Source: Novosphingobium acidiphilum DSM 19966 | Lineage (GTDB): Bacteria; Pseudomonadota; Alphaproteobacteria; Sphingomonadales; Sphingomonadaceae | Assembly (NCBI RefSeq): GCF_000429005.1 | Contig: NZ_AUBA01000012.1 | Span: 58,845-122,844, forward strand | DNA: 64,000 bases | Reading direction: 5' to 3' | In this document: positions 29,901 through 37,173 of the stretch, piece by piece | How positions within the stretch are numbered: position 1 is the first letter of the stretch | Layout of the letters: each line of letters begins with the position of its first letter | The notes under the pieces: generated by a model | Seen by the model: the letters and a program-made list of their open reading frames with translations, nothing else | What the model was told of the DNA's origin: nothing | The model's database searches: none | Program-made: the position numbers and the translations under genes

Positions 29901-31581
29901 TGGTTTCGCCGCCGGTGGTTTTGGAGGCCGCACCGGCCACGGCGGTGGCCGCGCCGCCGGCCGCGCCGCCGGCGTTGGTAATGCCCACACCCCCGCTGCC
30001 GCCCGTGGCATTGGCCGACGACGTAGCCGCATGCGCCCCGGTCAGCACCGACGAAGCCGTGGCCGCGCCGCCTGCTTTGGCGGTGCCGGTGTTGGTGCCG
30101 CCGCCAGTACCGCCCTGCGCATTGGATTGCTGGTTGATCGTGCTGCTTTGGGTGGTCCTGGCGGTTTCGTCGAATGTCAGGTTTGACGTTGCCGCGCCGC
30201 CTGTTGCGGCCGTGCCGCTGTCGGTGCTGCCCGCGTTGCCGCCGGTGGCATTCTGAGTCAGGTACAGGCTGCCCAGGTTGGATTGCCCCGACACCGCGTT
30301 GGTCAGCGTGGTCGCCCCCCCGGCCCCGGCGGTTGCCCCGCCATAGCCTGCGCCGCCATACCCGCCATTTTGCGTAACGGTCGCCTCGACCGTGCCGTTG
30401 CCGGCGCTGGTGGCAGTGGCGCTCGATCCGGTTTCGGTTCCGCCCGCGCCGCCGGTTTTGCCAAGACCCGTGGCATATCCGCCGGTGCCGCCACTGGCTG
30501 TGGCCGTTGCGGTAATCTGTTGCGCACCGGTGGTTTTTGACACGGCACTCGCTGTGGCCTTGCCGGTGGATCCGGCGGCGCCGCTGGCATTGGTCTGCCC
30601 CGAACCGCCGCTGCCGCCATTGGCCGTAGCTTGCGACGCGACGGCAAATGCGCCGGTCATCGTGGACGTGGCGGTCGCGCCTGCGCCGGCTTTGGCAGTA
30701 CCGGTATCGGTGCCGCCGCCGCTGCCGCCTTGGGCATGGACTTGCGCGCTCAGCGAAGCGCTTTTGGTCGCAGCGGCGGTATCGTCAATGGTCAGGCTTG
30801 AACCCGCAGCACCCGCCGCACCCGCCACGCCGCTGTAGGAATACCCACCCGATCCGCCATAGGCATATTGGCTGAACCCCAGGCTGCCTCCGTTCGAGCT
30901 GCCCGAAACGGCATTGGTCAGGCTTGAAATCCCGCCGGCGCCCGCGGTGGCACCGCTATAGCCTGTGCCGCCATTGCCCCCCGACTGGTTGACATAGGCC
31001 TGCACGCTGCCATTGCCTGCGCTGGTTGCCCTGGCGGTCGAACCGCTGACCGATCCGCCCGCCCCGGCGACGCCCGCGGGGCCCGTGGCATTGCCGCCCT
31101 GGCCGCCCGATGCCTGGGCAGAGGCATAGACGCTGTCACCGGTGTTGGCCGTATCGGCAGAGGTGCCCGTGGCCCTGGCTGTTCCCCCGGCGCCAGCCGC
31201 GTTGCCGGCACCATTGGTCAGACCTGCGCCGCCCACCCCCGCCGAACCGCCATTGCCGCCGCTGGCATAGGCCTGCGCCGTTGCAGGGCCGGCCGTTGCG
31301 GTCGAGGCGGTGGCCGTTGCGCCGCCGCCGGCGCCGCCGGCACCGCCTGCGCCGCCCGCGCCGGTATAGACGCCGGTACCGGGTGCAGTCGTGCCGTTTG
31401 CCCCTGCCCCACCCAAACCACCGGTGCCACCCTGGATACTGGCCGTGTTGGTCGCATCGGTCGGCGTGCTCGTGGCGCCTGTAACCGTCTGGCCCGCGGT
31501 GCCGTTTCCGCCGCTTGCCCCCGGAGTGGTGCCATTTGCACCGTTGGTTCCGCTTGTTCCGGTGATGTTCACGCTGCCCAT
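23953..31581 (-). CDS. Giant Gly/Ala/Ser/Thr-rich repeat protein, probable T1SS substrate
   Basis: A 2,542-residue protein with no Cys-rich or enzymatic domain that I recognise. N-terminus (about 1-175): Gly-rich, TSGTNGANGTTPGASGGNG-like. Then ten tandem copies of a ~205-residue unit, each containing a variant of ATSAGNG, a VNQ-GG step, LTNAVSGQSN and GGTGG-TDTGTAKAGG. A non-repetitive C-terminal beta-rich segment of about 300 residues (QDLLVGLYGGTLVGTG, then GFYGNLLIGDPP) follows. The last ~60 residues (HDTVPFASGAFADWAHLL, then SDLAVALDPADTIARGHL) resemble the terminal domain of many alphaproteobacterial T1SS-exported proteins. There are no RTX nonapeptides and no Sec signal. The start at 31581 is favoured over 31653 by AGGGGA 7 nt upstream. 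A T1SS operon lies next to it. A fibrous or matrix role is inference. Confidence 0.85.
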   Translation of the reverse strand: MGSVNITGTSGTNGANGTTPGASGGNGTAGQTVTGATSTPTDATNTASIQGGTGGLGGAGANGTTAPGTGVYTGAGGAGGAGGAGGGATATASTATAGPATAQAYASGGNGGSAGVGGAGLTNGAGNAAGAGGTARATGTSADTANTGDSVYASAQASGGQGGNATGPAGVAGAGGSVSGSTARATSAGNGSVQAYVNQSGGNGGTGYSGATAGAGGISSLTNAVSGSSNGGSLGFSQYAYGGSGGYSYSGVAGAAGAAGSSLTIDDTAAATKSASLSAQVHAQGGSGGGTDTGTAKAGAGATATSTMTGAFAVASQATANGGSGGSGQTNASGAAGSTGKATASAVSKTTGAQQITATATASGGTGGYATGLGKTGGAGGTETGSSATATSAGNGTVEATVTQNGGYGGAGYGGATAGAGGATTLTNAVSGQSNLGSLYLTQNATGGNAGSTDSGTAATGGAATSNLTFDETARTTQSSTINQQSNAQGGTGGGTNTGTAKAGGAATASSVLTGAHAATSSANATGGSGGVGITNAGGAAGGAATAVAGAASKTTGGETISAGATATGGRGGYATGAGTVAGAGGIASGSSATATSAGNGSAQAGVNQIGGGGGVAYGGATGGAGASSTVTNGVSAQTKGGSISLYQTATGGAGGFSYGGTAGGSGAATSNLAFDDTTRTTQSSSIYAQVEAQGGTGGSTDTGQTTAGGAATAVSSLTGAHTVNATVSAYGGSGGIAETTGSGSAGGAVTQTAATGISKTTGTESVNAAATVTGGAGGSADGAGQTAGAGGAASGSSATATSAGAGSITASVNQAGGIGGAGYNGATGGAGASSTLTNAVSGQSNLGTLSLDQEAYGGNGGATDSGAAGAAGAAASNLAFDETTRSTQSSNVYGTAFAQGGTGGNTNTGTTTKGGDANASATLTSAHAVNAAATANGGTGGLGETTASGSAGGAAFAAASAASTTLKGDTVAASAYANGGNGGYATGAGQVAGAGGAALQSNAIAQTAGNGTVQAFVTQSGGNGGVGYSGATGGAGGTATVINGVQAQTNGGTISLNQSANGGAGGYSHGGTAGVGAAATSGLTFTDNLGLTPAGSFSASVNANGGHGGGTDTGTAAAGGNASAASTLNGATSIGSNATANGGAGGVGDTTTSGAVGGTATAAADANASAADSATNQATASATGGAGGYATGAGQTGGAGGVASGSSARVTGAGNGYLYATVNQTGGSGGFGYTGANGGAGVASSLLNAVSGQSGGGYLDLTQNATGGAGGNTDSAVAGAAGGATSDLTFDDTINATVSSTVNGQVVARGGTGGSTDTGTASAGGNAQSLSTLTGAHTVVSEADAYGATGGAGETTASGAAGGTAAAAATAIGKSTGADSSYATARANGGAGGYASGAGKTAGAGGVASGSTARATTAGNGSAEILVNQTGGNGGIGYSGANAGAGASATLTSTATGATNLGSLQLSQNAYAGSGGYAHGASAGVGGIGTSNLTFNDATANPTQSKTLYGEATAYGGNGGGTDTGKTAAGGAATASTTLTGAFAVNANATANGGSGGSGDTAANGAVGGSAKAIAAAASTTSGTETIAATGTATGGAGGSATGAGQVAGAGGLASLSTAKATTTGSGSAQATVNQTGGAGGVGNTGATGGAGAASTLSNAASGQSNGGDLYLDQNAAGGAGGNTDTGIAGLGGAGTSLLVANDATKAPHSSYVYAETTGSGGTGGSTNTGTAKAGGAGTASTTLTGTSTVDGEAYAYGGSGGAGETTASGAAGGAARATVVAASTTLNNQGVTASATARGGGGGYASGAGKVAGAGGAGSGSSAKATSTGNGSVSASVTQTGGSGGTGYNGAAGGAGGASGLTNAALGQSGGGAVALTQNATGGAGGYSYGGTAGLGGLAVSSLTTSDTTSLTLGAQANALGGGGGGTDTGTSKAGGSGTALAAITGAHAVTAAANGYGGDGGFGGTTASGAAGGTAKANVTAASTTTGTETVAASATAYAGNGGYATGAGKVGGAGGVASGSTAKATSAGAGSVQVGVNQKSGIGGSGSGGANGGAGGASTLTNAVTGQSNGGSVSLTQTATGGNGGYGYGTDTGGAGGAATSILTDNDTALTTQSAEVYGSIQAYAGAGGGSDSGTGGNGAAAIGNGTIIAGKSVDLYVTALGGNGGSGGSTGAGGAATATGSAAGVSHAVSQIVATGGLGAGSSAKATASATGAGGYAQVTSSAAVAAQGTTGQLVDSARASVSTSLEGNGTIADSAKDVSAVQFGVATPASDTTDQGVAVITGAPTAANVATILAANSTIASAFAVTPSYFGIAEVGGAYTTAGITAETTTSTVSESVDLGQLALRQDLLVGLYGGTLVGTGVTGVTLTIIANGSTVLNQSFTSGAAAKAYFTNNAVDLGSLAGTLYAGNVANISVSLSVTTSGAGSGFYGNLLIGDPPKAASATATAGDTRFGQAASATLGFATRPGLGPIKDFAPTGAAHDTVPFASGAFADWAHLLGATRQGSSDLAVALDPADTIARGHLAQASLSQGIVRHL
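24900..31055 (-). repeat. Ten tandem ~205-codon (~615 bp) repeats in the Gly-rich gene
   Basis: The marker phrase GSSATATSAGNG or a close variant recurs ten times. Spacing from the first (near 31050) to the last (near 25530) averages about 614 bp. Copies differ at many positions, so they are old enough to have diverged while keeping the Gly and Asn framework. Inner phrases such as SGQSN and NATGG recur once per unit, and Gly-Gly pairs recur about every 15-25 residues. Boundaries are approximate. Confidence 0.85.
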
Positions 31582-31588
31582 GGCACTA

Positions 31589-31594
31589 TCCCCT
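31589..31594 (-). promoter_or_regulatory. Ribosome binding site fixing the Gly-rich gene start
   Basis: AGGGGA on the minus strand, 7 nt before the ATG at 31581. The alternative in-frame ATG at 31653 has no comparable site and would add 24 residues unlike the rest of the protein. Confidence 0.65.
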
Positions 31595-31739
31595 GATGTC
31601 TGGCTGCGGCCGAACCCCTGCGAATGGCACAAGTCCATCGCGCCCGGTCCCATCAGTCAAACTGAACTGGGGTCAGGCTCAAGCCAATTTGGCATTCCAA
31701 ATACGTGGATTGTTGTTTGCCTTGGCGAGCCGACACACG

Positions 31740-31767
31740 AATTTAACACGTCCGGCCTGATTCGCAA
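31740..31767 (-). promoter_or_regulatory. Candidate sigma70-type promoter for the Gly-rich gene
   Basis: Read on the minus strand: TTGCGA (31762-31767), 16 bp, TAAATT (31740-31745). It would start transcription near 31733, leaving a leader of about 150 nt before the ATG at 31581. Based only on similarity to the consensus. Confidence 0.3.
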
Positions 31768-31977
31768 CAAAACGAAGTGCCAGCAATTACAGCACTTTGG
31801 TAAAAAGACCCGCGAACATTGCGCATCAAACCAGATTGACTGCTGCATCGCCACAAACATCAGGCAAACATTTGCGGTCAACGCGGCCACGCAACGGCGA
31901 TGGCAACGCCCGATATGCGCACAGAAATTTGCAAGCGCGATCAGATCCATTCCGGATTGACGTAGTATTACTTATTT

Positions 31978-31995
31978 GAATTTTCGGAAAAATTC
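31978..31995. promoter_or_regulatory. AT-rich inverted repeat before the winged-helix gene
   Basis: GAATTTT (31978-31984) and AAAATTC (31989-31995) are perfectly inverted around a 4-nt centre, ending 17 bp before the regulator's ATG. The position suits an operator for autoregulation by the encoded protein. A possible -35 TTGACG lies at 31957-31962, but no good -10 could be paired with it. Confidence 0.4.
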
Positions 31996-32012
31996 GAGAT
32001 ACCCCGCAGCAC

Positions 32013-32324
32013 ATGAAACATTTTGTTATCAACGAAGAAAAGGTCGATCCGACCATAAATGGATTCAGTGAATCTGATCTTTTGACCGTTGAAGGACAAA
32101 TCACGCTGTTGCTGATCCGCGGCCCGCGCCCGGCGGGCGACATTTACGGATCAGTGAAGGCCAGCCAGCCGACTGTTTCGCGAAAAATATCGCGCCTGCT
32201 CGATCAGGGCATCCTTGAAGTGGCAATTTCAACCCAGGATCGCCGCGTTCCGATTTACAATCTTTCGGAAAGGATCCGGGTGTTTTTAAGACAAAGTGAA
32301 ATCATGAACGATATTTTTCCATGA
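32013..32324 (+). CDS. Small winged-helix transcriptional regulator (MarR/ArsR-like)
   Basis: A 103-residue protein that is almost entirely one winged helix-turn-helix: EGQITLLLIRGPRPAGDIY as the first helices, SQPTVSRKISRLLDQGIL as turn plus recognition helix, and EVAISTQDRRVPIYNLSER as the wing. No ligand-binding or receiver domain is present. It is the only regulator in the secretion locus, divergent from the Gly-rich gene and convergent with the T1SS operon, so it is the obvious candidate to control the locus. Base composition at its 5' end is less GC-rich than the neighbours. The family is clear at fold level and the exact family is uncertain. Confidence 0.78.
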   Translation: MKHFVINEEKVDPTINGFSESDLLTVEGQITLLLIRGPRPAGDIYGSVKASQPTVSRKISRLLDQGILEVAISTQDRRVPIYNLSERIRVFLRQSEIMNDIFP

Positions 32325-32352
32325 CATCACTTCGTCTTGCAAAGCGTCGTAT

Positions 32353-32370
32353 AAAAACCTGAAAATCAGG
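32353..32370 (-). terminator. Probable terminator of the T1SS operon
   Basis: On the minus strand CCTGA-TTT-TCAGG is followed by TTTTTAT, a short 5-bp stem with a good U-run, 27 bp after the adaptor stop. The plus strand has the same hairpin followed by GCTTT, so it may also weakly end the winged-helix transcript. Confidence 0.45.
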
Positions 32371-32396
32371 GCTTTGACCGGCCTTGCGCGCCGACG

Positions 32397-33593
32397 CTAT
32401 TTTTCATTCATTGCCTCGGCCAGCGTCTTGATGATCGGCTTCAACAGATAACCGAGCACGGTTCCGCTGCCGGTCTTGATCTCGACAGTGGCCGTCATGC
32501 CCGGCTGAAGCTGCACGGCATGTCCGGCCGGCCCCTTCATATGGCGTGTATCGACCCGGATATGCACCCGATAGAACGTGCGCTCGGCCGTGCCGGGTGA
32601 TTGTTCGGACAATGTGTCAGGGCTGATATAGGTGACCACGCCGTCCGCGCTGCCGAAAATGCTCGAATCATAGGCGTCGAATTTCAGCGAAGCGCCCTGC
32701 CCGACCCGGATATAGGCGATATCCGATGGCGAAACTTTCGCCTCGACGATCAGTTCCTGCCCGGTGGGTACGATCTGCGCCAATTCATCCGCCGCGCGCA
32801 GCACCCCGCCCTCGGTTGTAAACCGCACATTTTTAACCACGCCGTCGGTCGGCGCCCGGATCACCGTATCCAGCATGCCTGCCTGCCGCTGCTTCAGCAC
32901 TTCGCGCGCGGTAACCAGATCCTCGCCCACTTTGGCGTATTCCGCCTGCAGATCCTGCAGGTATTTGTTGCGCGTGTTGTCGGACTGCGCCTCGATATCG
33001 ACAACCTGGCGCTGCAACCGCATGACTTCCGACCGGCTGACATCGCCCGATTTCAGCAGCGGCTGGTTCAGTTCGAGTTCGTTCTGCGCCAGCGCGCGCA
33101 TGCGATCGAGCGACGCCAGTTGTTCGTGCAGCGATGTCCTGCGCTTCAGATAAAGCTGCTTCTGGCTTGCCTCAAGCTCGGCAAACTGTGACGAGTCCGA
33201 CGGGAACGACAGCGGCTTGTCGAACAGTTCCGCTTCGATCCGGGCCATCTGCGCCTGCAACGCGGCCACCCGCCCCTTGGCCTCGTCAACGCCCGCGCTC
33301 ACTTTGGCCTGGTCCAGCAGGAACAACGGCTGGCGCGCCTTCACGTGGTCGCCTTCCCTGACCAGGATGCGGGTGATCTGGCCGCCGTCGGGTGCCTGGA
33401 TGATCTGATCGCGACCCGCCGGAATGATCTGGCCGGTGGCGCGGCTGGTCTGGTCCAGCGTGGCGAAATAGCCCCAGCCCACCGCAGTGGTCATCAGCAG
33501 GACACTGAACAGGATGATCCGGCTTGACCGACGCCGGCGGCGGTCGCCGTCCAGCTTGTTCAAATGGGCTTTGGTGGCGATTTCATGAGACAT
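32397..33593 (-). CDS. Type I secretion periplasmic adaptor (HlyD/LapC family)
   Basis: A 398-residue membrane fusion protein linking the ABC transporter to the TolC-like channel. A short cytoplasmic Arg-rich tail (DRRRRRSSR) precedes one transmembrane helix at about residues 25-46 (IILFSVLLMTTAVGWGYFA). The lipoyl-like half-motifs are IIQAPDGGQITRILVREGD and VIRAPTDGVVKNVRFTTEG, separated by a long coiled coil. The C-terminus (TVLGYLLKPIIKTLAEAM) is typical of adaptors that work with LapB-type exporters of giant adhesins. Last gene of the TolC-ABC-HlyD operon, 60 bp after the ABC gene. Confidence 0.94.
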   Translation of the reverse strand: MSHEIATKAHLNKLDGDRRRRRSSRIILFSVLLMTTAVGWGYFATLDQTSRATGQIIPAGRDQIIQAPDGGQITRILVREGDHVKARQPLFLLDQAKVSAGVDEAKGRVAALQAQMARIEAELFDKPLSFPSDSSQFAELEASQKQLYLKRRTSLHEQLASLDRMRALAQNELELNQPLLKSGDVSRSEVMRLQRQVVDIEAQSDNTRNKYLQDLQAEYAKVGEDLVTAREVLKQRQAGMLDTVIRAPTDGVVKNVRFTTEGGVLRAADELAQIVPTGQELIVEAKVSPSDIAYIRVGQGASLKFDAYDSSIFGSADGVVTYISPDTLSEQSPGTAERTFYRVHIRVDTRHMKGPAGHAVQLQPGMTATVEIKTGSGTVLGYLLKPIIKTLAEAMNEK

Positions 33594-33653
33594 GGGTTTT
33601 TCCGCATATTCTGGATCGGGTGCGCGATGCGCGTGACGGGAACCGGATCACGC

Positions 33654-35756
33654 TCAGGCATCGGCCTGATAGGTAAACTGCTTGGCCTGGGGCGAGCTGT
33701 CCTGCGGTTTTGGCCGCAGGCGTTCGAGCACATCCTCGGTCTTGCCATCGAGCACGATCCGCCCGTCCATCATCACGATCAGCCGATCGACCAGCCGCAG
33801 CAATTGCGACTTGTGCGTGACCATCACGATCGCCGAACGGGCGTGCTGGGCAAACAGTTTGCGCAGCACATTGGCTTCGGTTTCGGGGTCGAGATTGGCG
33901 GTTGCCTCGTCCAGAAACAGAAACGCCGGATCAAACAGCAGCGCCCGGGTCAGCCCGACCAGCGCGCGCTGCCCCCCTGACAGCCCCTGGCCCCCTTCGG
34001 TGATCGGCAGATCCAGGCCCATCGGATGCTGGCGGATCAGGCCTTCCAGCCCGGTGGCGCCAACCGCCGTCATCAGTGCCTCGTCCGACGAATTCGCCAC
34101 GCCAAGCGTCAGGTTGTCGCGCAGGCTGCCGCTGAGCAGATGATAGTCCTGCGGCAGATAGGCGATGCGCTGGCGCAAGTCGTTTTCGGCCACTTGCGCC
34201 ATGTTCAGCCCGTCGATCGACACCTGACCCTGCTGCGCGGCATAAAGCCCCGCCAGCGTTTTCAGCAGGGTCGACTTGCCCGAGCCGATATTGCCGACAA
34301 TCCCGACCTTTTCGCCACGGCCGATGAACAGCCCCGGCACATCGATGCCCGAGCGCGCACCGGCATATTCAAACCGCACACCTTGCAGCCGGATGCCCGA
34401 CTGCACTTCGGGCAGGCGCAGCGTGCTTTGCCCGACCGCGCGGTCGCGCGGCAGCGACAGCAGACTGTCCAGCGCCTTCAACGACGATTTGGCATAGCCC
34501 CACTGCACCACCAGATTGGGCAGCGACGCCACCAGCGGCCCGTTGATGCGGCCGCCGATGATCGTACACGCGATCAGCCCACCCATCGACAGCTGGTGAT
34601 CCGAGATCGCGAAGGCCCCGACAATGATGATGCCCATATAGGCCAGCTGTTGCAGGAAATTGAATGTCGAACCGGCCAGCGTCGACCAGCGGCGCACATG
34701 GTCGTCATGGTGATGCACGCGTTCGACCAGCGTGTTCCACGCGGCCAGCATGTGCCAACCGCCCAGATTGGCCTTGATCGTTTCGGCCGAAGCCAGCGAT
34801 TCCACCAGCAGGCCGTTCTTGCGATTGCCCGACACCTGCGCCTTGGCGGTGTCGCTGCGGATCAGGCGGGAAAAGCCCAGCGCCATCCCGATCGACAACG
34901 GAAACGTGATCAGCGGCACGATCACCACCGGACCACCGATCATCCACAGCACGACCAGGAACAGCACCGCAAACGGCAGATCGGCCAGCACGAACAGCGA
35001 TGCCGAAGCCAGCACGCTGCGGATCTGTTCCAGCCCGCGCAATTGCGCGGCCATCGTGCCCACGCCACCCGACCGCGCATCAAGGCGCACCGCCTGCATC
35101 CGCGCAAAAAAGTATTCCGAAACTTCGGCATCGATCTCGGACGCTTCGCGATCGACCATGTTGGCGCGCGTGTTGCGGATCAGGAAATCGAACAGCTGGG
35201 CAACCAGCATGCCGAACGACAGCACCCACAGCGTGGAAAAGCTGGAACGCGGGATGACGCGGTCATAGACCTGCATCGAATAGACCGAGGTGACCAGCGC
35301 CAGCAGGTTGATCATCACGGTGGCCACCGTCGCCTCGACGATCATGCGCCTGCGCCCGGCTATCGCGCGGACAAACACGCTGCGCGCCGACTGCGGATTA
35401 TGTTCGCCCGGCGTTTTGGGAAAGCTCAGATAGGCCAGCAGCAGATCGGGCGACCAGGTGCATTCGACCACGCCACCCACGGTGATGACGCGAATGGTGT
35501 CTTCGTCCTGCCACTGTTCGGCGATCGCCCAGCCCGTGTCGGGCATGAACACGAACATTGGAAAGGCATTGGATTTGGGCCGGCCCCGCACGGTGATCGG
35601 CGGTTCCCAACCCAGCAGCGCGCTCAGCTGCGCCAGCGCCTGATCGTCGTCGATCGCGATGTCGATTTCGACAGCCGACTGCCAGTCGGGCGCCAGGTTG
35701 GCATGAACGCGGCGTGCCAGCGCCGCCACGAGATCGAAAAAGGGCGACACGATCAA
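33654..35756 (-). CDS. Type I secretion ABC transporter/ATPase (LapB-like)
   Basis: A 700-residue exporter. N-terminal region 1-125 has the size of a C39-peptidase-like domain but shows no catalytic Cys, so it should be a substrate-docking domain and not a protease. Transmembrane domain about 140-420 (VATVMINLLALVTSVYSMQVYDRVIP is the usual first helix region). ATPase about 450-690: Walker A GNIGSGKST, signature LSGGQRALVGLTRAL, Walker B AFLFLDEATANLD, switch His in VMVTHKSQLLRLVDR. The TTG start overlaps the TolC-like stop by 4 bp; a GTG two codons later is possible. With the neighbouring adaptor and channel it makes a complete T1SS, presumably for the two giant proteins. Confidence 0.94.
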   Translation of the reverse strand: MIVSPFFDLVAALARRVHANLAPDWQSAVEIDIAIDDDQALAQLSALLGWEPPITVRGRPKSNAFPMFVFMPDTGWAIAEQWQDEDTIRVITVGGVVECTWSPDLLLAYLSFPKTPGEHNPQSARSVFVRAIAGRRRMIVEATVATVMINLLALVTSVYSMQVYDRVIPRSSFSTLWVLSFGMLVAQLFDFLIRNTRANMVDREASEIDAEVSEYFFARMQAVRLDARSGGVGTMAAQLRGLEQIRSVLASASLFVLADLPFAVLFLVVLWMIGGPVVIVPLITFPLSIGMALGFSRLIRSDTAKAQVSGNRKNGLLVESLASAETIKANLGGWHMLAAWNTLVERVHHHDDHVRRWSTLAGSTFNFLQQLAYMGIIIVGAFAISDHQLSMGGLIACTIIGGRINGPLVASLPNLVVQWGYAKSSLKALDSLLSLPRDRAVGQSTLRLPEVQSGIRLQGVRFEYAGARSGIDVPGLFIGRGEKVGIVGNIGSGKSTLLKTLAGLYAAQQGQVSIDGLNMAQVAENDLRQRIAYLPQDYHLLSGSLRDNLTLGVANSSDEALMTAVGATGLEGLIRQHPMGLDLPITEGGQGLSGGQRALVGLTRALLFDPAFLFLDEATANLDPETEANVLRKLFAQHARSAIVMVTHKSQLLRLVDRLIVMMDGRIVLDGKTEDVLERLRPKPQDSSPQAKQFTYQADA

Positions 35757-37117
35757 TTCTGCCTTTTGGTTTCATCGGGCACCACGCCCATGCGGATCAG
35801 CAGACGCGTCTGCATCAACAGCGCCTCGTAATGGATGTCGACGACATCCAGCTGCGCGGTCATGGCCTCGCGCACCGCGTTCATCACGTCGAGCCAGGTG
35901 CGTTTGCCGGCGGTGAACTGCCGCAAGTACGAATCGCGCACTTCATCGTTGGACAGGCTCGATTCAGTCGCCACGCCCGATCGCGCCAGCGCGGATTTGT
36001 AATCGATGAAATCCGCCGCGATCTCGGCCCGCAGGTCGTGCACGGCGGTATCGACTTTCTGGCTGGCGGCGGTTTCGCGAAGACCCGCGGCCTTGGCCGC
36101 AACGATCTGCGACAGGCCGGTGGCCTGCGCCTTCAGCGCCACGCCCACCCGATGGTGATAGATCTGGTCGTAATCGTATTCGAGGTTCAGGCTGGGGATG
36201 CTGGCCGAACGGCTGGCCCGGGCGTCGGCCGCGGCCACCTGCGCCTCGGCCAGCAGCCGCTTGCGCTGCGGATCCTGCCCCTCGGCGATGCCCTGGATAT
36301 CGTCCATCGCGCCGTTCAGGCCCAGGCTGCCGACGATCGGCGTATCGCTGACGCTGTATTCGGGATCGACCAGCTGTTCCTGCAGCCGGCGCAGCGCCGC
36401 TTCGCGCTGGGCCAGGGTCGAATCGCGGATGATCCGCACTTGCAGCGTGCGCGTGCGCGCCAATTGCAGATCGGATTGCGGGCTCAATTCCTGCTCCACG
36501 CGGCGGTGCATCGATTCCTGCATGCCCTCGAGCGCGGCCAGGTTGCGGTCGATGATGCGGATCCGTTCGGACAGGCGTTTGCATTCGAAAAACTGTGCCG
36601 CGACCTGCAGCATCACATCGCGGCGCGCCTGGTCAAAGCTGGCGCTGGCACCGCGCTGGTTGGCGATGGCGCGGCTGATGCCGGCCTGGACATGGCCGAA
36701 ATCCACCAGCGGCAGATCGACCGTCAGCGTGGGTCCGAACCGCGCCGGTTCATCGCCCTGCACACCGTAATAATTGGATTGCACCGACACCGTCGGCGCG
36801 CGCTGCCATTTGGCGGCGCGGATATCGACGCCGGCGGCCTGCGCCTCGGTCTTGGCCGAAGTGACCGCGGGATTGCGATCAAGGGCGGTCGCAAACGCCG
36901 CCGCCAGATCGGGGTCGAACGGAATTGCGGGGATCTGCACCGCATCACCGGCATCCTGCTGCGCGGGCACTTGCGCCAGTGCGGGAACAGGCACCGGCCG
37001 CGATCCGGCCGACGCCGCGTCTTCACCGGCGATGGCGGTGGATGTGCAGGACATGAACACCAGGCAAGCAGCGAAGTAATGCGTCATCTTAAGGCCGGAC
37101 GGCATGATCATATCCAT
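35753..37117 (-). CDS. TolC-family outer-membrane channel of the T1SS
   Basis: About 454 residues with two OEP repeats typical of TolC/LapE channels: DPDLAAAFATALDRNPAV at the start of the mature part, SYLRQFTAGKRTWLDVMNAVRE near the end, and MGVVPDETKR at the C-terminus. The signal peptide is MTHYFAACLVFMSCTSTAIAG preceded by a Lys-containing stretch. Several Met codons compete: the frame is open to 37156, while 37117, 37111, 37105 and 37087 also fit. 37117 is chosen because it has AAGAG about 10 nt upstream and retains a basic residue before the hydrophobic core. First gene of the T1SS operon; the giant gene upstream is closed by a terminator. Confidence 0.9.
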   Translation of the reverse strand: MDMIMPSGLKMTHYFAACLVFMSCTSTAIAGEDAASAGSRPVPVPALAQVPAQQDAGDAVQIPAIPFDPDLAAAFATALDRNPAVTSAKTEAQAAGVDIRAAKWQRAPTVSVQSNYYGVQGDEPARFGPTLTVDLPLVDFGHVQAGISRAIANQRGASASFDQARRDVMLQVAAQFFECKRLSERIRIIDRNLAALEGMQESMHRRVEQELSPQSDLQLARTRTLQVRIIRDSTLAQREAALRRLQEQLVDPEYSVSDTPIVGSLGLNGAMDDIQGIAEGQDPQRKRLLAEAQVAAADARASRSASIPSLNLEYDYDQIYHHRVGVALKAQATGLSQIVAAKAAGLRETAASQKVDTAVHDLRAEIAADFIDYKSALARSGVATESSLSNDEVRDSYLRQFTAGKRTWLDVMNAVREAMTAQLDVVDIHYEALLMQTRLLIRMGVVPDETKRQN

Positions 37118-37173
37118 AAGTCGGCTCTTACCACAGATCATTGTCATATTAATCAAGTGATTGGGGTAAATCG

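Larger units (their letters stand above)
31582..32012. other. 431-bp divergent intergenic region
   Basis: Lower GC than its surroundings and without a credible gene. It should carry promoters for the Gly-rich gene (minus) and the winged-helix gene (plus). A minus-strand promoter candidate and a hairpin near the regulator start are listed separately. At 31672-31694 there is ACTGGGGTCAGGCTC followed by the palindrome GCCAATTTGGC (31683-31693). This resembles the GGGGTCAGA-CCAATTT motifs that flank REP-associated (Y1) transposase genes, but no transposase is present. Confidence 0.6.

Noticed and set aside
24900..31055. CRISPR array or tandem satellite
   Set aside because: The repeats are about 615 bp, in frame, diverged and part of one open frame. 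There are no short identical repeats with unique spacers.
23953..31581. Mycobacterial PE_PGRS protein
   Set aside because: Gly-rich character is similar, but there is no PE domain, the repeats are 205 residues long, the C-terminus looks like a T1SS end and the genomic context is proteobacterial.
31582..31653. Start of the Gly-rich protein at 31653
   Set aside because: The extra 24 residues are unlike the protein and lack a ribosome site, while ATG 31581 has AGGGGA at the right distance.
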